Positions 48,003 to 60,441 of a stretch of 64,000 bases of DNA are shown here, one piece after another; positions within the stretch are counted from its first letter, which is position 1, and each line of letters begins with the position of its first letter. The notes under the pieces are model-generated. The model had not been told where the DNA came from. It worked only from the letters and a program-made list of their open reading frames with translations, and made no database searches. Source of the DNA: Cryptomeria japonica (lineage: Eukaryota > Streptophyta > Pinopsida > Cupressales > Cupressaceae); NCBI RefSeq assembly GCF_030272615.1, contig NC_081408.1, forward strand, positions 336,998,793 through 337,062,792, written 5' to 3'. The position numbers and the translations under genes are program-made.

Positions 48003-50150
48003 CTAGAATGCTTGCTGGCATTTGGCATCCCATTGAAAGCGGATGTTCTTGTGTAGCAGGTGTGTGAATGGGTGACATTTATCAGCCAATTGTGCAATGA
48101 ATCTTCGGATGGATTGAAGTCGCCCTTGTAATGTCCTTAGCTGACTGATATTCTTTGGTGGTGGCATGTCCATGATTGCTTTTACCTTTGCTGGGTCGAC
48201 CTCAATACCTTTGCTTGAGACAATGTATCCTAGAAGCTTCCCGGAGGTTACTCCAAAGACACATTTCTTTGGGTTGAGTCGAACATGGTATTGTTCCAGT
48301 CTATCAAAGATTTTATCTAAGATGTGGAGATGCCCTTCTCTGGTGAGTGATTTTGCTAGTAATTCATCAACATAATCTTCCATCATAGTATGCATCATGT
48401 CATGGAAGATGGTGGTCATTGCTCGTTGATAGGTCACTCCTGCATTCTTGAGACTGAAAGGCATTGCATTCCAGCAATATGTGCCCCATGGACATGTGAA
48501 GTTTGTCTTATGTTGATCTTCTGGTGCGATCTTTATCTGATTGTATCCTAAAAAGCCATCCATGAGTGAAAGCATGGCATGTCCTGCTGTCAGATCCACT
48601 ATGATGTCAATATTTGGTAGGGGGAATTCATCCTTAGGACATGCCTTATTCAGATCTCTGAAGTTAGTACAAATGCAGATGCCCCCTTTTGGTTTGCTGA
48701 CAGGCACAATGTTGGAGATCCATTCTGCATAATCAATTGGTCTAATGAATCCAACATCTAGGAGTTTCTTGAGTTCTGTTTTGACTAGCACTGCAATTTG
48801 AGGATGCATCTTACGAAGCTTCTGCTTGACAGGTTTGGCTCCTTCTGCTATGGTGAGGTGATGCATTACTAAATCAAGATCAAGCCCAGGCATGTCTGCA
48901 TATGACCATGCAAAGTTGATCTGACGCTGTTGAAAGAACTCTATAAATTTAAGTTGTTCTTCTAGAGTGAGAAGAGATGCTAGATGTATGAGATGAGGAT
49001 TTTTAGGAGTCCCCACATTGTATTCTTTGGTTTCCTCGATGAGAATCGTTGATCGTTCCTGTTGTGTACTAGCATGGAGGATGTCAAACCCTTCATCCCC
49101 AGGCGCCTCAGAGAGGTTTTCACTATTGGATACGCTCTTTCTTTTTACTTTTGTTGGATCAAACAGTGCCACAGCGTGGTTTTCACTGGAAGATCCATGT
49201 TTTATTGTTATATTTTTGCAGCTCAAAGGTTTGGCATCCACCCCAAAGTATGCTGGGCTATTTAGTTCTATGGTGAATCCAACTTTGTGATCCCTACTTG
49301 GTAGGTTATCCCTTAATTCCAAAAAGTCAATGATAGCCTCATCATTTTGGAAGAAGTCAAGACATGGGGGATTTGGTTGGTTCCATTCAATGAGTTCAGG
49401 GTGAATAATGGGCATTACTTTATCAATTAGGTTAAGTGTGTTAGATGTATTGGAGAGGGTTAAGACATTGTGGTGAAGGTCGTTGATGGTACTCTCCCTA
49501 TCAGAATCAGGCGTAGGACGAGACATAGGGTCTGTGGAAGATGTTTCCAGCTCAGGAACCCAAGAAGTCTTTATCTGTGCTTCTCCGTAAATAGGGATGT
49601 CTTTGCGTGGTGGAGGTAGTGATGTGTCTTCCTCATCTGAAGTGATAAGCTGTACATAATCAAATTCCCACTCATGTGAGTTGGTCTCTGAGTCACTTTC
49701 TAGCATCCGATTACTATACCATACTGGGATGTCCTTTGAGTTAAATACTGCAGGTGTGATTGGTTGATGTACCTTTGTAGATGAAATGATCGGTGTTGTA
49801 GGAAGGTCGATGGGGATTAAGGAATCCAATACGGGGAGTATCGGTAGTGTTGACTCAATTGCTTCTGTTGGAACTACTGGTGCCATAGATGCTATTGTGG
49901 GTTCTGATACAGTTGCTGCTGCTAATGGTACTATTGATGTGATGGTTGTTGCAGATGGGATTACTGGTTTGATTGGTGGGATGATTGGTATTGTAGATGG
50001 TGGTGTTGGGATTTTGAGCCTCGGTGGGGCAGTTGTGATGGTGCTTGATGTTGTTTTGATAATGAAAGGTGTCCTTTTTGCAGTAGGCTGACATAATGGT
50101 TTGCTGGGTTTTCCTTTGAATTTGAGTTTAGGAAAGATCTCTTTTTCAAA
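48003..50150 (-). pseudogene. Linker and reverse transcriptase of element A
   Basis: One open frame of 627 codons runs from 49886 to 48003, with the linker extending upstream to about 50150 in another frame. The linker is Thr/Pro/Ser-rich. RT motifs in order are RQINFAWSYADMPGLD, IRPIDYAEWISNIVPVSKPK, NFRDLNKACPKDEFPLPNID, LSLMDGFLGYNQIKIAPEDQ, FTCPWGTYCWNAMPF, then YVDE in place of YVDD, then NPKKCVFGVTSGKLLGYIVS. The Asp-to-Glu change at the second catalytic Asp should strongly impair catalysis. The frame stops with TAG after QQAF at 48000, where C has a Gln codon (CAA). Confidence 0.88.
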
Positions 50151-51237
50151 GCCTAGGCCTGTATTACCTTTGGGCTTGAATTCCAGCAGTAGAGGTTCAT
50201 GTCATCCTTGTTTGCAATATCCCAAAGCACTCTGACCATCATACCCCATTCTTTGCATAATGAGGAGACCTTTTCCATATTGATCCGTAGGAAGCTTAAC
50301 TTGCGGTATATCAGTGGTGATGGGATCTTTATAGATCCATTCCGCTAAGTCCTCATCTTGGGTTTCTTCTTCTTGACTCTTTCCAAGGATGAAAGTTGTC
50401 AAAGCACATGCTGGCGTGATTAGTGGTTGTTGGAGTAACTGTTGTGGTTTACCATGTGTTCTAAGAGAAGTGGGCATTTGTCCCACACAAAAGAGTTGAC
50501 TCAAGTTGTATTCCCCAAGACCTTCCTCTGCTATTTTCATTTTAAGCTTTTCTTGCTTTGGTATAGTGGTGTTCGTACTGGCAAGAGAGGTGGGACTTAT
50601 AGATGATGTGGAGGAAATGGCTTCTCTATTATTAGGAACGGTAATCTCTGGTTGATGGTTGATATTATGGCAATATGCAAAGGGATTTGCATCGCCCAGG
50701 ATTGTGATCTCTACACCGTTATGGGGGAACTTGATACATTGATGGTAGGTAGCTGGAATGGCTTGCATGGAATGTATCCAAGGTCTTCCCAACAATAGAT
50801 TGTATGGCAGAGGAAGGTCCAGAACCTGACAGATGATGTGTTTTACCACAGGGCCCACTCGGATTGGTAGTACCAACGCTCCTTTGGATGAACGCTTCGC
50901 ATCGTCATAGGCTTTGATTGTAATCTTCTTGCAAGGATCCACTGATTCTATGGCATATCCCAATGCTATGACCAACTGTAGGGTACAAATATTCAGGCCT
51001 ACTCCATTATCGATCAAGACTCGCTTGATCCTATGCTGGTTGATAAAGACTTCAATGTGTAGTGAAGCGTTATGAGGTTGCTGGAAGGAAGAGTTGTCAC
51101 TTTCGGAAAAAGTGAGAAAAGGTGATGACTTTAGACTTCCAACCATGGCTTGAAATTGGTCTGTATTCAGGTTTGCAGGGACTGACGCCTCTTGGAGTGC
51201 TTGATCCAAGATTGTTTTATGAGATGGCGATAGGCGT
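50151..51237 (-). pseudogene. Protease and G-patch-like region of element A
   Basis: The main frame runs from 51209 to 50202. Protease signs are IKRVLIDNGVGLNICTL, then ITIKAYDDAKRSSKGALVLP, LPYNLLLGRPWIHSMQAI and YHQCIKFPHNGVEI. The G-patch-like motif is GKGLLIMQRMGYDGQSALGY, followed by CKQG. The frame then stops at TGA (50199-50201), where C has CGA. At the right, the codons for RLSPSHKT end at 51237, exactly where element B begins. The upstream half resumes at 62820. Confidence 0.88.
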
Positions 51238-52042
51238 TGTAGACACCCAAAATTGTCCGGTCTAATTAAATAAATATTTTATTTATTTAATTATCTAAGC
51301 TTAATTCTTCTATTAATTAAATAAATCTTTATTTATTTAATTAATTCATTTATCCTCTTCTAGCCTTATTTCTCATTTAAATAAATACATTTATTTATTT
51401 AAATTATCCTTTTTCTTAAATTAAATAAATATTTTATTTATTTAATTAATCCCACTTCTACTATTAATTAAATAAATCTTTATTTATTTAATTAATTCAT
51501 TAATCTTTTCTACCTATGACACATGTCATTCATCTCTTAATTCATACACTACCTACCCCTTTCATTATTTTATTATTTCTTTTACCTACCCTCTAATCAT
51601 AGCCGGCCTCCTTTTACACCTCTCAATCTTATCCCTCCATTTCATATTGTGTCTTCTATATAAGGAGATGCTTCCTTCATTATCAAACCCTAATCAATCA
51701 TTCTAATCAATCTATACCCCCCATTGACTACTTGACTACACTACATTTTTTAACATAGGCGATCCTACTTGCAACCACATTTCGTTCTTTGTTGAGCTCT
51801 TGTGCACATAAAATCTGAGAGCAAATACATCAAACAAGATCAATGGAGATAGGAAGAATGGAGATCCAAACCCTATTGGACATGTGATGGTATAATCTTT
51901 GTGATTTCGTTTGATTTGCATTGTCTTAGGTAATCTTCATATGTTATGGTGGATCTTTGTTGTTGTTAGGCTAGGGTTTTGTGGTTGAATTCATTTAGCC
52001 TTTCAATATCCTTATTATTGTTATCCATTTTCACCATAAACA
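51238..52042 (+). repeat. 5' LTR of element B
   Basis: A TATA box TATATAAG lies at 51657-51664. The region before it (51260-51510) holds repeated AT-rich palindromes of the form TAAATAAATATTTTATTTA, five in all counting variants. The end of the LTR is Thr/Pro-poor, open in short frames, and non-coding. Confidence 0.93.
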
Positions 52043-52045
52043 TTT

Positions 52046-52062
52046 TGGCACGCTTGATGGGA
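52046..52062 (+). promoter_or_regulatory. Primer-binding site of element B
   Basis: TGGCACGCTTGATGGGA starts four bases after the LTR end. It resembles the Tat-group site TGGCGCCGTTGCCGGGGA, with several changes. The position is as expected for first-strand priming. Confidence 0.65.
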
Positions 52063-54608
52063 CATAGATTTTTGTTAGATCTATGTTTTTTGCAGATTTT
52101 TCTAACCATATATTGTTGTTTTGTAAAACAATTTGGAGAATAACCTTGTGCAACTAGGGTTTTGGACACAAAATCAAGATCTTGGAGAGATTTGATCATA
52201 TCTCACAAACGGCTAGGAAATTTTGTACCAAATTTTTTTTGTAGGTTGAAGAAAGTATCAGGAGCTCTCAATATAAAATTTAGAATTTTTGGAGGACATT
52301 TTCATTTTCTATGAATTTTTTATGATTTTTCATAAAAAATTAAGTTTAAGAGCAAATGAGAGAATTTTTTGGATTTTCTTACATTTTTGGAAATCACTCA
52401 GAACTATACATAGTATCTGTTCTTTGTGATTTTAATTTGGATGCAAAATATTTCCCTAAAAATCGGATCTTTAAAAATTAGGGTTTTTCCTTATTTTGAT
52501 CAGATCTCACAAACAGCTTTGAATTTTGGCATCAAATTTTTTGTACAGGTCAGGAAAAGTATTAAAAGGATTTAATAAAAATTTCAGATTTTTTGTATCA
52601 CTTGTTCAATTTATATGAAGTTTTTATGATTTTTCATAAAAAAATTAATTTTGAGGGAAAATTAGCGAATTTTTCAGATTTTCTTACATTTTTGGAAATA
52701 TCTCAGAATTATACATAAGATTTGTTGTTTGTGATTTTAAATTTGATGCAAAATCATTCCTCAAAAATCAGATCTTTGAAAATTAGGGTTTTGCATTATT
52801 TTACTCATATCTCACAAACTGCTTGGATTTGTTGCAGAAATTTTTTTATGCAAGTTTGGAAGACCATCAGGAATCTCCAATAAAAATTTCAGATTTTTTG
52901 GATTGATTTTGCATTTTATATGAATTTTTTATGATTTTCCATAAAAAATTAATTTTTGGAGCAAATTAGCAATTTTTTTGGATTTTCTTACATTTCTGGA
53001 AATCTCTTATAATTTTACAAGTGGTATTTTTTTATGATGAATCAAATCTTTGAATTGGTTAACAAAATGCATTGTTGAAGGCCCCTATTTCACAAAGTCT
53101 TTTAGATCTAAAATTTACCTAACTTGTGTGCTTGCAGGAAAGGGTGATTATTTCAAACAATCCAAACTACTAATAAATCTTTGTTGCAGGTCATTGGTAA
53201 GGTTTTTTGGATTTTTATTGTGTGTCTTATTTTCATAGACTAGCAAACACTTCAATTGGTGCACTAAAATTGAATCATTGTCTTTTGTGTCTTGAGCGAT
53301 AGGCTCTGTTTGTTTAATCTTTAGAGGGTCTGTCTTCCCGTGTGGTCATTAGGACTACTAGTGAGAAGAGAACGACCCAAGTGGTAGCGAGGAAAACCTA
53401 CCTCTTCCGAATCACTATAAACAGCTGTATTCATGATGAAAACTATGGATAACGTGTGCTGATTAGTTCATACCGACACTATGTCTCCCCATAAACTCGT
53501 TTGATCAAATTTATTTGATCAGTTGTAGGGCGTAACCCCTACCGGCTGGGAGCTTTCTAAATTTATAGAGCTGAAAGTGCCGCATGTATGGCCACACGAG
53601 CGGATGCCCTTACTAGCACCTTTTTGTTTTAGAAGCCAAAATCCTTCTAGTTGTTGAGGCAGGAGGTCGAACCTCTGATAGCGGCCCACACACATACGGT
53701 TCTTAGTAGAGATACAAAGTTCACCATGGGGAGTTTTTGTGGGGACTGATGCTTGGCTGACCTGAGAAGTGAGTGTCGAGGGTGGAGCCAGTGACGTCAA
53801 GCATCAAAGTATCCGCTCTGAATAGCGTAGCCTCGAGGGTAAAACCTCATGTGGGATCAACAACTATTGTCTTGGCCAGCCAGCCATAAGAATTGTGCTT
53901 GACTTATTTTAAACATTCAAAACATTCAGGACCAAACAGCAAAACATTGTGTCTTTTGTGTCTTCAAGTGTATGCAAAATATTTTTACATCAAACAACAC
54001 ACTTTTCTTGGAGTCATTTTGAGTCTAAACACTTGCAAACATTGAGTCCTCATCAACATTGTGTCCTCTTGTCATGAAAAACAGTCAAACATTCAGATTT
54101 GGTCACAACCAACAACTTCACAAATTGGAAAAATTTACAGTCCAACAAACAAGAGCAATCAGTTTCAGAATTCTTGAGCTTCCTAGGTTGTTTCTCCAGG
54201 TTTTCATCTAGCATTCAACTTGTCTTTAGGTCTCACAAAGTCCATCATTGCTTTACATCTTGCATTAAATTTACATTTGTCTAAACTTGAGTCAAAAGGT
54301 CACTTGCTTGTCCTCATCATACTTTGCCAACACACTATATACAACAACATTTTGCTAAGTGCTCCCTCATCAAGGTCTATCACCTTTGGGTCTTATTTGG
54401 TCTTACTTAGAGTCAAGGTCAACTTACCTCATCAAGAGAAACTATCATCTCTTTGGAAGTCACACCTACTCTACTACATACATACTTGGTCTTACACTTT
54501 GGACATTGCAAGTACACTTCAGATTCATTTACATTCCATCCAACCCTTGGTCTTCCATACTTTTTCCATTTTCATCTAGTCTCACACATCTTGGTCAATA
54601 CCTAGTTC
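52063..54608 (+). other. Leader of element B with 305-bp tandem repeats
   Basis: No gene is seen. From 52194 to about 53040 there are three tandem copies, starting at 52194, 52498 and 52803. Each begins with ATATCTCACAAA or AGATCTCACAAA and contains TTTTATGATTTTTCATAAAA, a near-palindrome. From 53490 to 53830 the sequence is GC-richer and unique. The last kilobase is AT-rich with short chance frames. Confidence 0.7.
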
Positions 54609-57600
54609 ATGGTTGAAACCTGTCTTCAAAAATCTAGGAGAGAAACTAAAGAGCCTCAAGAGTCCGCAAACATGAGTGCCTATGAGTATGACAATGATAT
54701 CTTTTTCAATTCTGATCATACTACATTACCTGACATGGATGCCTATAGAAACATTCCAGATGTTGAGAACATGGACACTACAAACAACAATGATACACAC
54801 AATGATGATATGGACAACTTTTCAGTACATTCAGTAGATGTGGAAGAATCCATTATGGATCCCCGTTTTAATTGATTGGTTGAGGAAATAATGAGGAGAG
54901 ATAGACAATACTTTCTACAAGTGATGGCACAAAGTGGAGCCAAGATACCTCATGATTTTGACATGTCTCAAATAATGGAAAATCGACCTTTGCAACCTCA
55001 CTCCAACATGGATCAAAGGAGGCCTAATAGAGGAGGCAATAGAAGACCACATCTTGTGCCTGAATCACCATCATCTTTATTTCAAAAACCAGAGGTCCCA
55101 CATACACATGGTCAAGCATATGATACTCACCTTCGCAGACCATTATAGAAGTCTTATGCAGAGAAATATGCTCAATCACATATCAATGCTAAGGATCAAC
55201 CACCAAAGCAATTGGATATTCAAAGGCATGCTCAAATTTGGACACAAGGAAACCCCGTGTCAAATTTGGGGGCAACACATTAGAACATGACATGCCTGTA
55301 GAGTATGGTATACATGGACAAAATAGATATTTCGTTCCTCAACATGAATCTATACCAAGTGGTCCATATATGCAGCATCACTATAGACCTCCTCCATATG
55401 AACATGTGTATGATCAATATCATCCATATATGCAAAATGCTCCTCCTCCAATTGGTGCCTCAAGCATAGGGTATGGTCCAAGAAGTCGATCTCCACCTAA
55501 GAACAATTTGGAGCAACAAATCAGGGACTTACAAAAGAAAATGGAGGACATAAATACACCGAAGCCAACATACACAATGAGAGACATATGTCCTTATCCA
55601 TTTGACATGACCATTCCAGTGCCTCCTTTTCCTACATACTTTGTGACACCTAAGTTTGATAAGTATAGAGGAAAAGGGGATCCTAAGGCACACATAAGAC
55701 AGTTTTTCATAGCTTGCATTGAGGTAGCTTCAGAAGAGACATATTTGATGAGATTATTCCCACAAAGCCTAGGTGATCAAGCTATGGAATGGTTCTCCCA
55801 ACTTCCACCTAGTGTTAAGTCATGGGGTGACTTAGCAGAGGCATTTATTCAACATTTCTCCTACAACATGGAGACAGACATATCAGTCACTACTCTGTGC
55901 AACACCAAGCAAAAAGATGGAGAGCCGTTTTCATCATTTTTACAAAGATGGAGGAATCTAGCTAGCAGATGCTCTTGTGAAATTCCACAAAAACAAATGG
56001 TAGAGATGTTCACCCAAAATGTTAACAAAGACATTGGCTATGATCTAAGGAAAGCTTGTTTGTCCACCTTCAAGGACGTCATTGAAAAAGGCTTAGCGAC
56101 AGAAAAGGTCCTAATTGAACAAGGAGTCATTAAGATATTCAAGGAAAACAAAGATGACTTTAAAGGAAAAGACAAGCCAAGATTTTGAAATAAAAACAAG
56201 AACACAGTCAATGATGGTGTTGTTGATGCCAATACAGTGTGACCCAAATTCGTTTTTTCCAAATCAAATTAGGTGAATACTCAAACAACTTCTAAATCAC
56301 GAAGGAAGTACACTCCATTGGGAGAACCACTTGAGTCAGTTTTCAAAAAGCTAGTGGCAAACAAGGTAATCACTATTCCAGATTTTCCTCCATATGAACC
56401 AAAGGTTAAACCAAATTGGTGGAATGATGATGAATATTGTGAATTTCATAAGAGCAAGGGTCATAAGACAAGAAATTGCCATCGACTGAAGAACATCATA
56501 CAAGATCTCATTGATAGGGGTGACATTGAGATTGAAGGGCACTCATCCAATCAAGAACTTGAGATGTTTAAGGAACCATTCCCAAAACATGACAAAGGAA
56601 AAGCTAAAGTCACAGATGATCAAACCAACTATACCAGAGCATCCTACAACTATGATTCAACTATCAGTCACATCTCGATGGACAATTACGTCTCTACCAT
56701 TATCATCAAGGACAAAAACCCTGAGAATTCTACCCAGAGACCCAAGATTGTCTTAAAAGGCATTGGATCTTCTTCCGAACCTACCTCTGAATGTCATGTT
56801 ACAACTCGTCGAGGTAAATTCACTTTGCAAGGTGCTCCAGCCAAAAACACCACTACCTCATCAACCAAGCCTGAGTATGACCTTGTAGAACAGTTAGGGA
56901 AGACACCCACGCTTATCTCCATCCTTGAGCTCTTACGCATATCCCCCGCACATAAAGCCATTCTTGATAAAATCTTGAGAGACACCTCTATCCCTACTGA
57001 TCTAAACGTGGACCAGTTTCAAGCCATGGTGGGATACCTTTCTGTTCCACACTCCCTTACATTCACAGAAGTCGATGACGCCTCCATAAGTCAGCCACAT
57101 AATGCACCATTACACATTGAAGCCTTCATACACAAACATAGAATCAAACGAGTCTTGATAGATGGAGGAGTAGGTCTAAACATGTGTACATTGAGCACAA
57201 TTAAACAATTGGGATATTCTAATAAAGCTGTGAATTCTACAAACAAAATCACCATCAAGGCATATGATGATGAAGAGCGTTCATCCAAGGGCACAGTCAC
57301 CTTACCTCTCAGAGTTGGGCCAGTTTCGAAGGATGTGGTTTGTCAAGTACTTGATCTTGATCTCACATACAACATATTGCTAGGACGTCGTTGGATTCAT
57401 GAAATGAGGGCAGACCCATCTACATATCACCAATGCATTAAGTTTCCTCACAATGGAGTTGAAATAACAGTTAATGGTGATCCAAATCCATTCATATATT
57501 ACAACAATCTACAACCTTGATCAGAAATAACAATCCCAATCAATTGAGAAGCTCCTTCATCAGCATATGTGGATCCAGAATCCTTGAAAGCTTTTACATC

Positions 57601-57720
57601 AAAACAAGCAGAGATCAAAGAAAATTTCAAGATTAAAGACTTGGGATGCAGTGAGTATATCTTTCATGTTGATCAACTCCCACTATCTCCTAACACATTT
57701 TGTTGACAGGAACAATCTAC
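54609..57720 (+). pseudogene. gag-protease of element B
   Basis: The gene starts at Met 54609, or Met 54672 for the form MSAYEYDNDIFFNSDHTTLP. Stops are TGA at 54873-54875 (within FN-R-LVEEI, from CGA) and TAG near 55146 (from CAG). A frameshift lies before 55238. Capsid motifs are RDICPYPFDMTIPVPPFPTY, KFDKYRGKGDPKAHIRQF, EETYLMRLFPQSLGDQAMEW and NTKQKDGEPFSSFLQRWRNL. A TGA at 56186-56188 replaces the Trp of the F-W-N-K motif. The zinc-knuckle-like CEFHKSKGHKTRNCHRLK lies near 56440. The protease reads RVLIDGGVGLNMCTL, with D-G-G, then YNILLGRRWIHEMRA. After a TGA at 57518-57520 the frame continues, with another CGA-to-TGA at 57544-57546. Confidence 0.9.
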
Positions 57721-58470
57721 AAGCAACTTGCAATGCCAAGGAATTGGGTGTGAACCACCTAATGTTGTGGCTATTAAGTCTGAATGCAAATCTCCTCTAG
57801 GGGTGCACGCAACTCTTCATATCAATAGTCCTAAGAGTGGTTCCAACAAAGAATCTATTGAGCATATCGCCAGCCCTCTTGAAAAATCACATAGCCTTAC
57901 CATATCATCCATTCATTCCATTTCCACTCCTCTCCCAGACTTGGATCAACAAGAATTACAAAAGCCCTTACTCATTGGGGATGAAAAATCAAGCTATGAA
58001 CATAAAAAACTAAAAGTCAAAACTAAAGAGAAGTCCTTCAATCGAAATCAAAATCAAAAGCTATTGGACTCTGCAAAAATCAAAGTCAGGGATAAAAATT
58101 CTATGAAAGAAAAGGAACAAGAGATGATCTCCCCTAATATCAAAATAACTGGGGGCAAAAGTTCTAAAATTTCAAGTCAAAAAGCATACTTGTTGATCCT
58201 ACATCACCATCATGCTATCCTACTTTCACTTCTTTTCACAATCATAAGCCTTCATCACTCATCCACTTGTTCCACACATCCATCCCCTTCTGGTGATACA
58301 TCATGGACCTTTAATGGAGCTTCCTCGAAGGACTTTGTTATCAGGGGTGCCAAAACTTCTTCAGGTGACACGCATATGGGCCTACGTAGTCCACACACTA
58401 GTAATTCTATCTCAGTTCCTTCATCAAGGAAGACAGTCACTCGAGATACACATAATTCAGTCAAGCAACA
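57721..58470 (+). pseudogene. Deleted pol region of element B
   Basis: A 352-codon frame (57728-58786) covers a linker-like Ser/Lys-rich region, then shows fragments only. GDTSWTFNGASSKD near 58300 recalls the start of the second RNase H (WKLYFDGS in A) with Asp replaced by Asn. In another frame IWAYVVHT near 58378 recalls the integrase WAYRT motif. RT, the first RNase H and the integrase zinc-binding and catalytic parts are missing. Several internal deletions must have removed about 4 kb. Confidence 0.65.
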
Positions 58471-58707
58471 TGCAGTTACAATCATAAAGTCAAGCCTCGC
58501 ACATTTGAGGTGGGTGACTTGGTTCTCAGAGAAAATCCTAAAAATCAGCAAGACAGAGAGAGGAAGGGCAAGTTTGAACCAAATTGGCTTGGTCCTTACA
58601 TCATTACAGCAACATATGGATCTGGGGCATATCAGCTCTCAACTACAGAAGGTGAACCTTTGGAGGATCCTATCAACAGCATGCACCTTCACAGGTTCTA
58701 CACATAG
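58471..58707 (+). pseudogene. Integrase C-terminal domain of element B
   Basis: YNHKVKPRTFEVGDLVLREN is followed by PKNQQDRERKGKFEPNWLGP and GAYQLSTTEGEPLEDPINSM, ending in LHRFYT at a stop. It aligns with the C-terminal domain of elements A and C, and the frame is open from about 58471. Survival of this last piece of pol with the rest gone suggests that its RNA or DNA sequence is useful in cis, or simply that the deletion ended here. Confidence 0.88.
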
Positions 58708-60161
58708 CTCTTTGGAATATCCTAATTCAAAAAATACAAAAAAAAAAATTTTAAAATCAAAAATACAAAAAAAAATCGTTACTTGATGAAAACCTGGAAA
58801 ACAAGCGCCTTGTGACACAAAAAACATTAAAAAATCAAAAAAAATAAAGAGAAATAATTTTGTCCAACGGTGAAAACCACTTCGGTGGCGCCCTAGGCAA
58901 GTACCATGGTGAAAACTGGGTCACCAGCGCCATGTGTAGAGACATTGCTCCTCCCTCCTTCAGGATTCCATTTCATCCTTTCACTTTGCAAACACTCACA
59001 ACCTATCCATCCATAATAAACTTGCCCATTCCCATCATGGCTTGTTATTGATCTACCCAAGATTGGTTTGTCATCCATAATAACCTTCCTTTTCACCCTT
59101 TCCATTCATAATAAATCAGCTCCTATTTGTGGCTAAGGCAAATCCTACATCTAGTAATGGGTGTGGAACTAAGAACATCACATGTTTCACGGAGTACAGT
59201 TTCTTCCAGCTTCCTTCAGTCTATCCACGCACAATCCGCAATAAAGCAACATTTGCATCACAATCCGCAGTAAAGTTTCATCTTCTTCGCAATAAAGTAT
59301 CAGTTTCATGGATTCAGTCAGTTTCAGATGAGACACAGCAACAACAATGGGCTTCAACAAATCAAATCTTTCAACAGACTCAGACAACATATGGTTCAGT
59401 GCCATCTATCCTTTCTATGAAAGTAAACATTGTGACCACAATCAAATAAGACCTATACAAGTGACAAGAGACACTAAATTTGAGGACTATAGTGGATGTT
59501 GGTGTCGAGTCTTGGTTTTCTTTTGATTTTATCTTTCTGGTGACATGTCTTTTAGCTTTTTCGGGATGTCTTTGACTAGAGATTCTATCTCCAGGATGTC
59601 TTTGACTAGAAAGGCGAGGATGGGGTATCGTCACCTATTTTTCTTTTGTTGTCTGTGGATTGTCATTTAGTAATGCTACGACTTGTCCAAGGATATGAGG
59701 ACACTATGAGTCTAGTATAAACTGGGGCATTCCTTGTTTGTGACTGTCTTATCTCCATGCAAACAGGTACAATGACTTTTTGGGTCGAACATATGCCTTG
59801 ATTGTCAAAACCTATTTTGCCATAATAAAGCTCAATAATGATAACGCACAAGAAGCTCTTTCACTTTCATATCTACTATCTTCCATCCCCCTTTCTTGAT
59901 TGACTTTCATCATCCTTCTTGAGTCCATGTAGCTTGTTATCACATGACTGAGTATAATGACATGCCAAAAATATTCACATTTCATGTAGTTGCACCTGCA
60001 TTACCACATATAAGCATTTCATACATACATATAGATATCACAATTGCATAACATCCTACACACAACACTTGTTAGCACAATTTACATTTGCATTATCATA
60101 TTCATTTGCATTACATACATTCACATTTGCATCATGCATACACATATAAAACATAAAAGAA

Positions 60162-60211
<50 letters not shown>

Positions 60212-60441
60212 CATTGCATCATATACATATTTGCATCCATATCATAAGCATCACATAAAAACATCTCATCACATAGGTACACATGCATATAGCTGCCGCA
60301 AAGATGAATCATCTCATATATATATATATATAAAGTGTCATGATACAATGATGTCAAAATCATATGGCTACAATCACCCACAAGTGTCTACATCATCATA
60401 CAAAAATGGTACAATACTGATACATAGGGAGCCCTCTACGG
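58708..60441. other. Spacer between integrase end and antisense PMD of element B
   Basis: No gene is supported. The paired GTGAAAAC block lies at 58866-58916. An A-rich run lies at 58732-58855. From about 59960 to 60320 short CACATTTGCAT and CATACA words recur, together with a (TA)n run. Small open frames here have no domain. Confidence 0.55.
60167..60209. repeat. (TA)n microsatellite in element B
   Basis: About 21 uninterrupted TA units. A shorter TA run lies near 60318-60332. Frames on both strands across it are low-complexity artefacts. Confidence 0.95.

Noticed and set aside
51736-51921. 61-codon minus-strand frame repeated at 62508-62693
   Set aside because: It lies in both LTRs of element B and is repeated only because the LTR is. 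There is no domain.
60044-60381. Frames rich in Ile/Tyr across the TA run
   Set aside because: They are translations of a (TA)n microsatellite.
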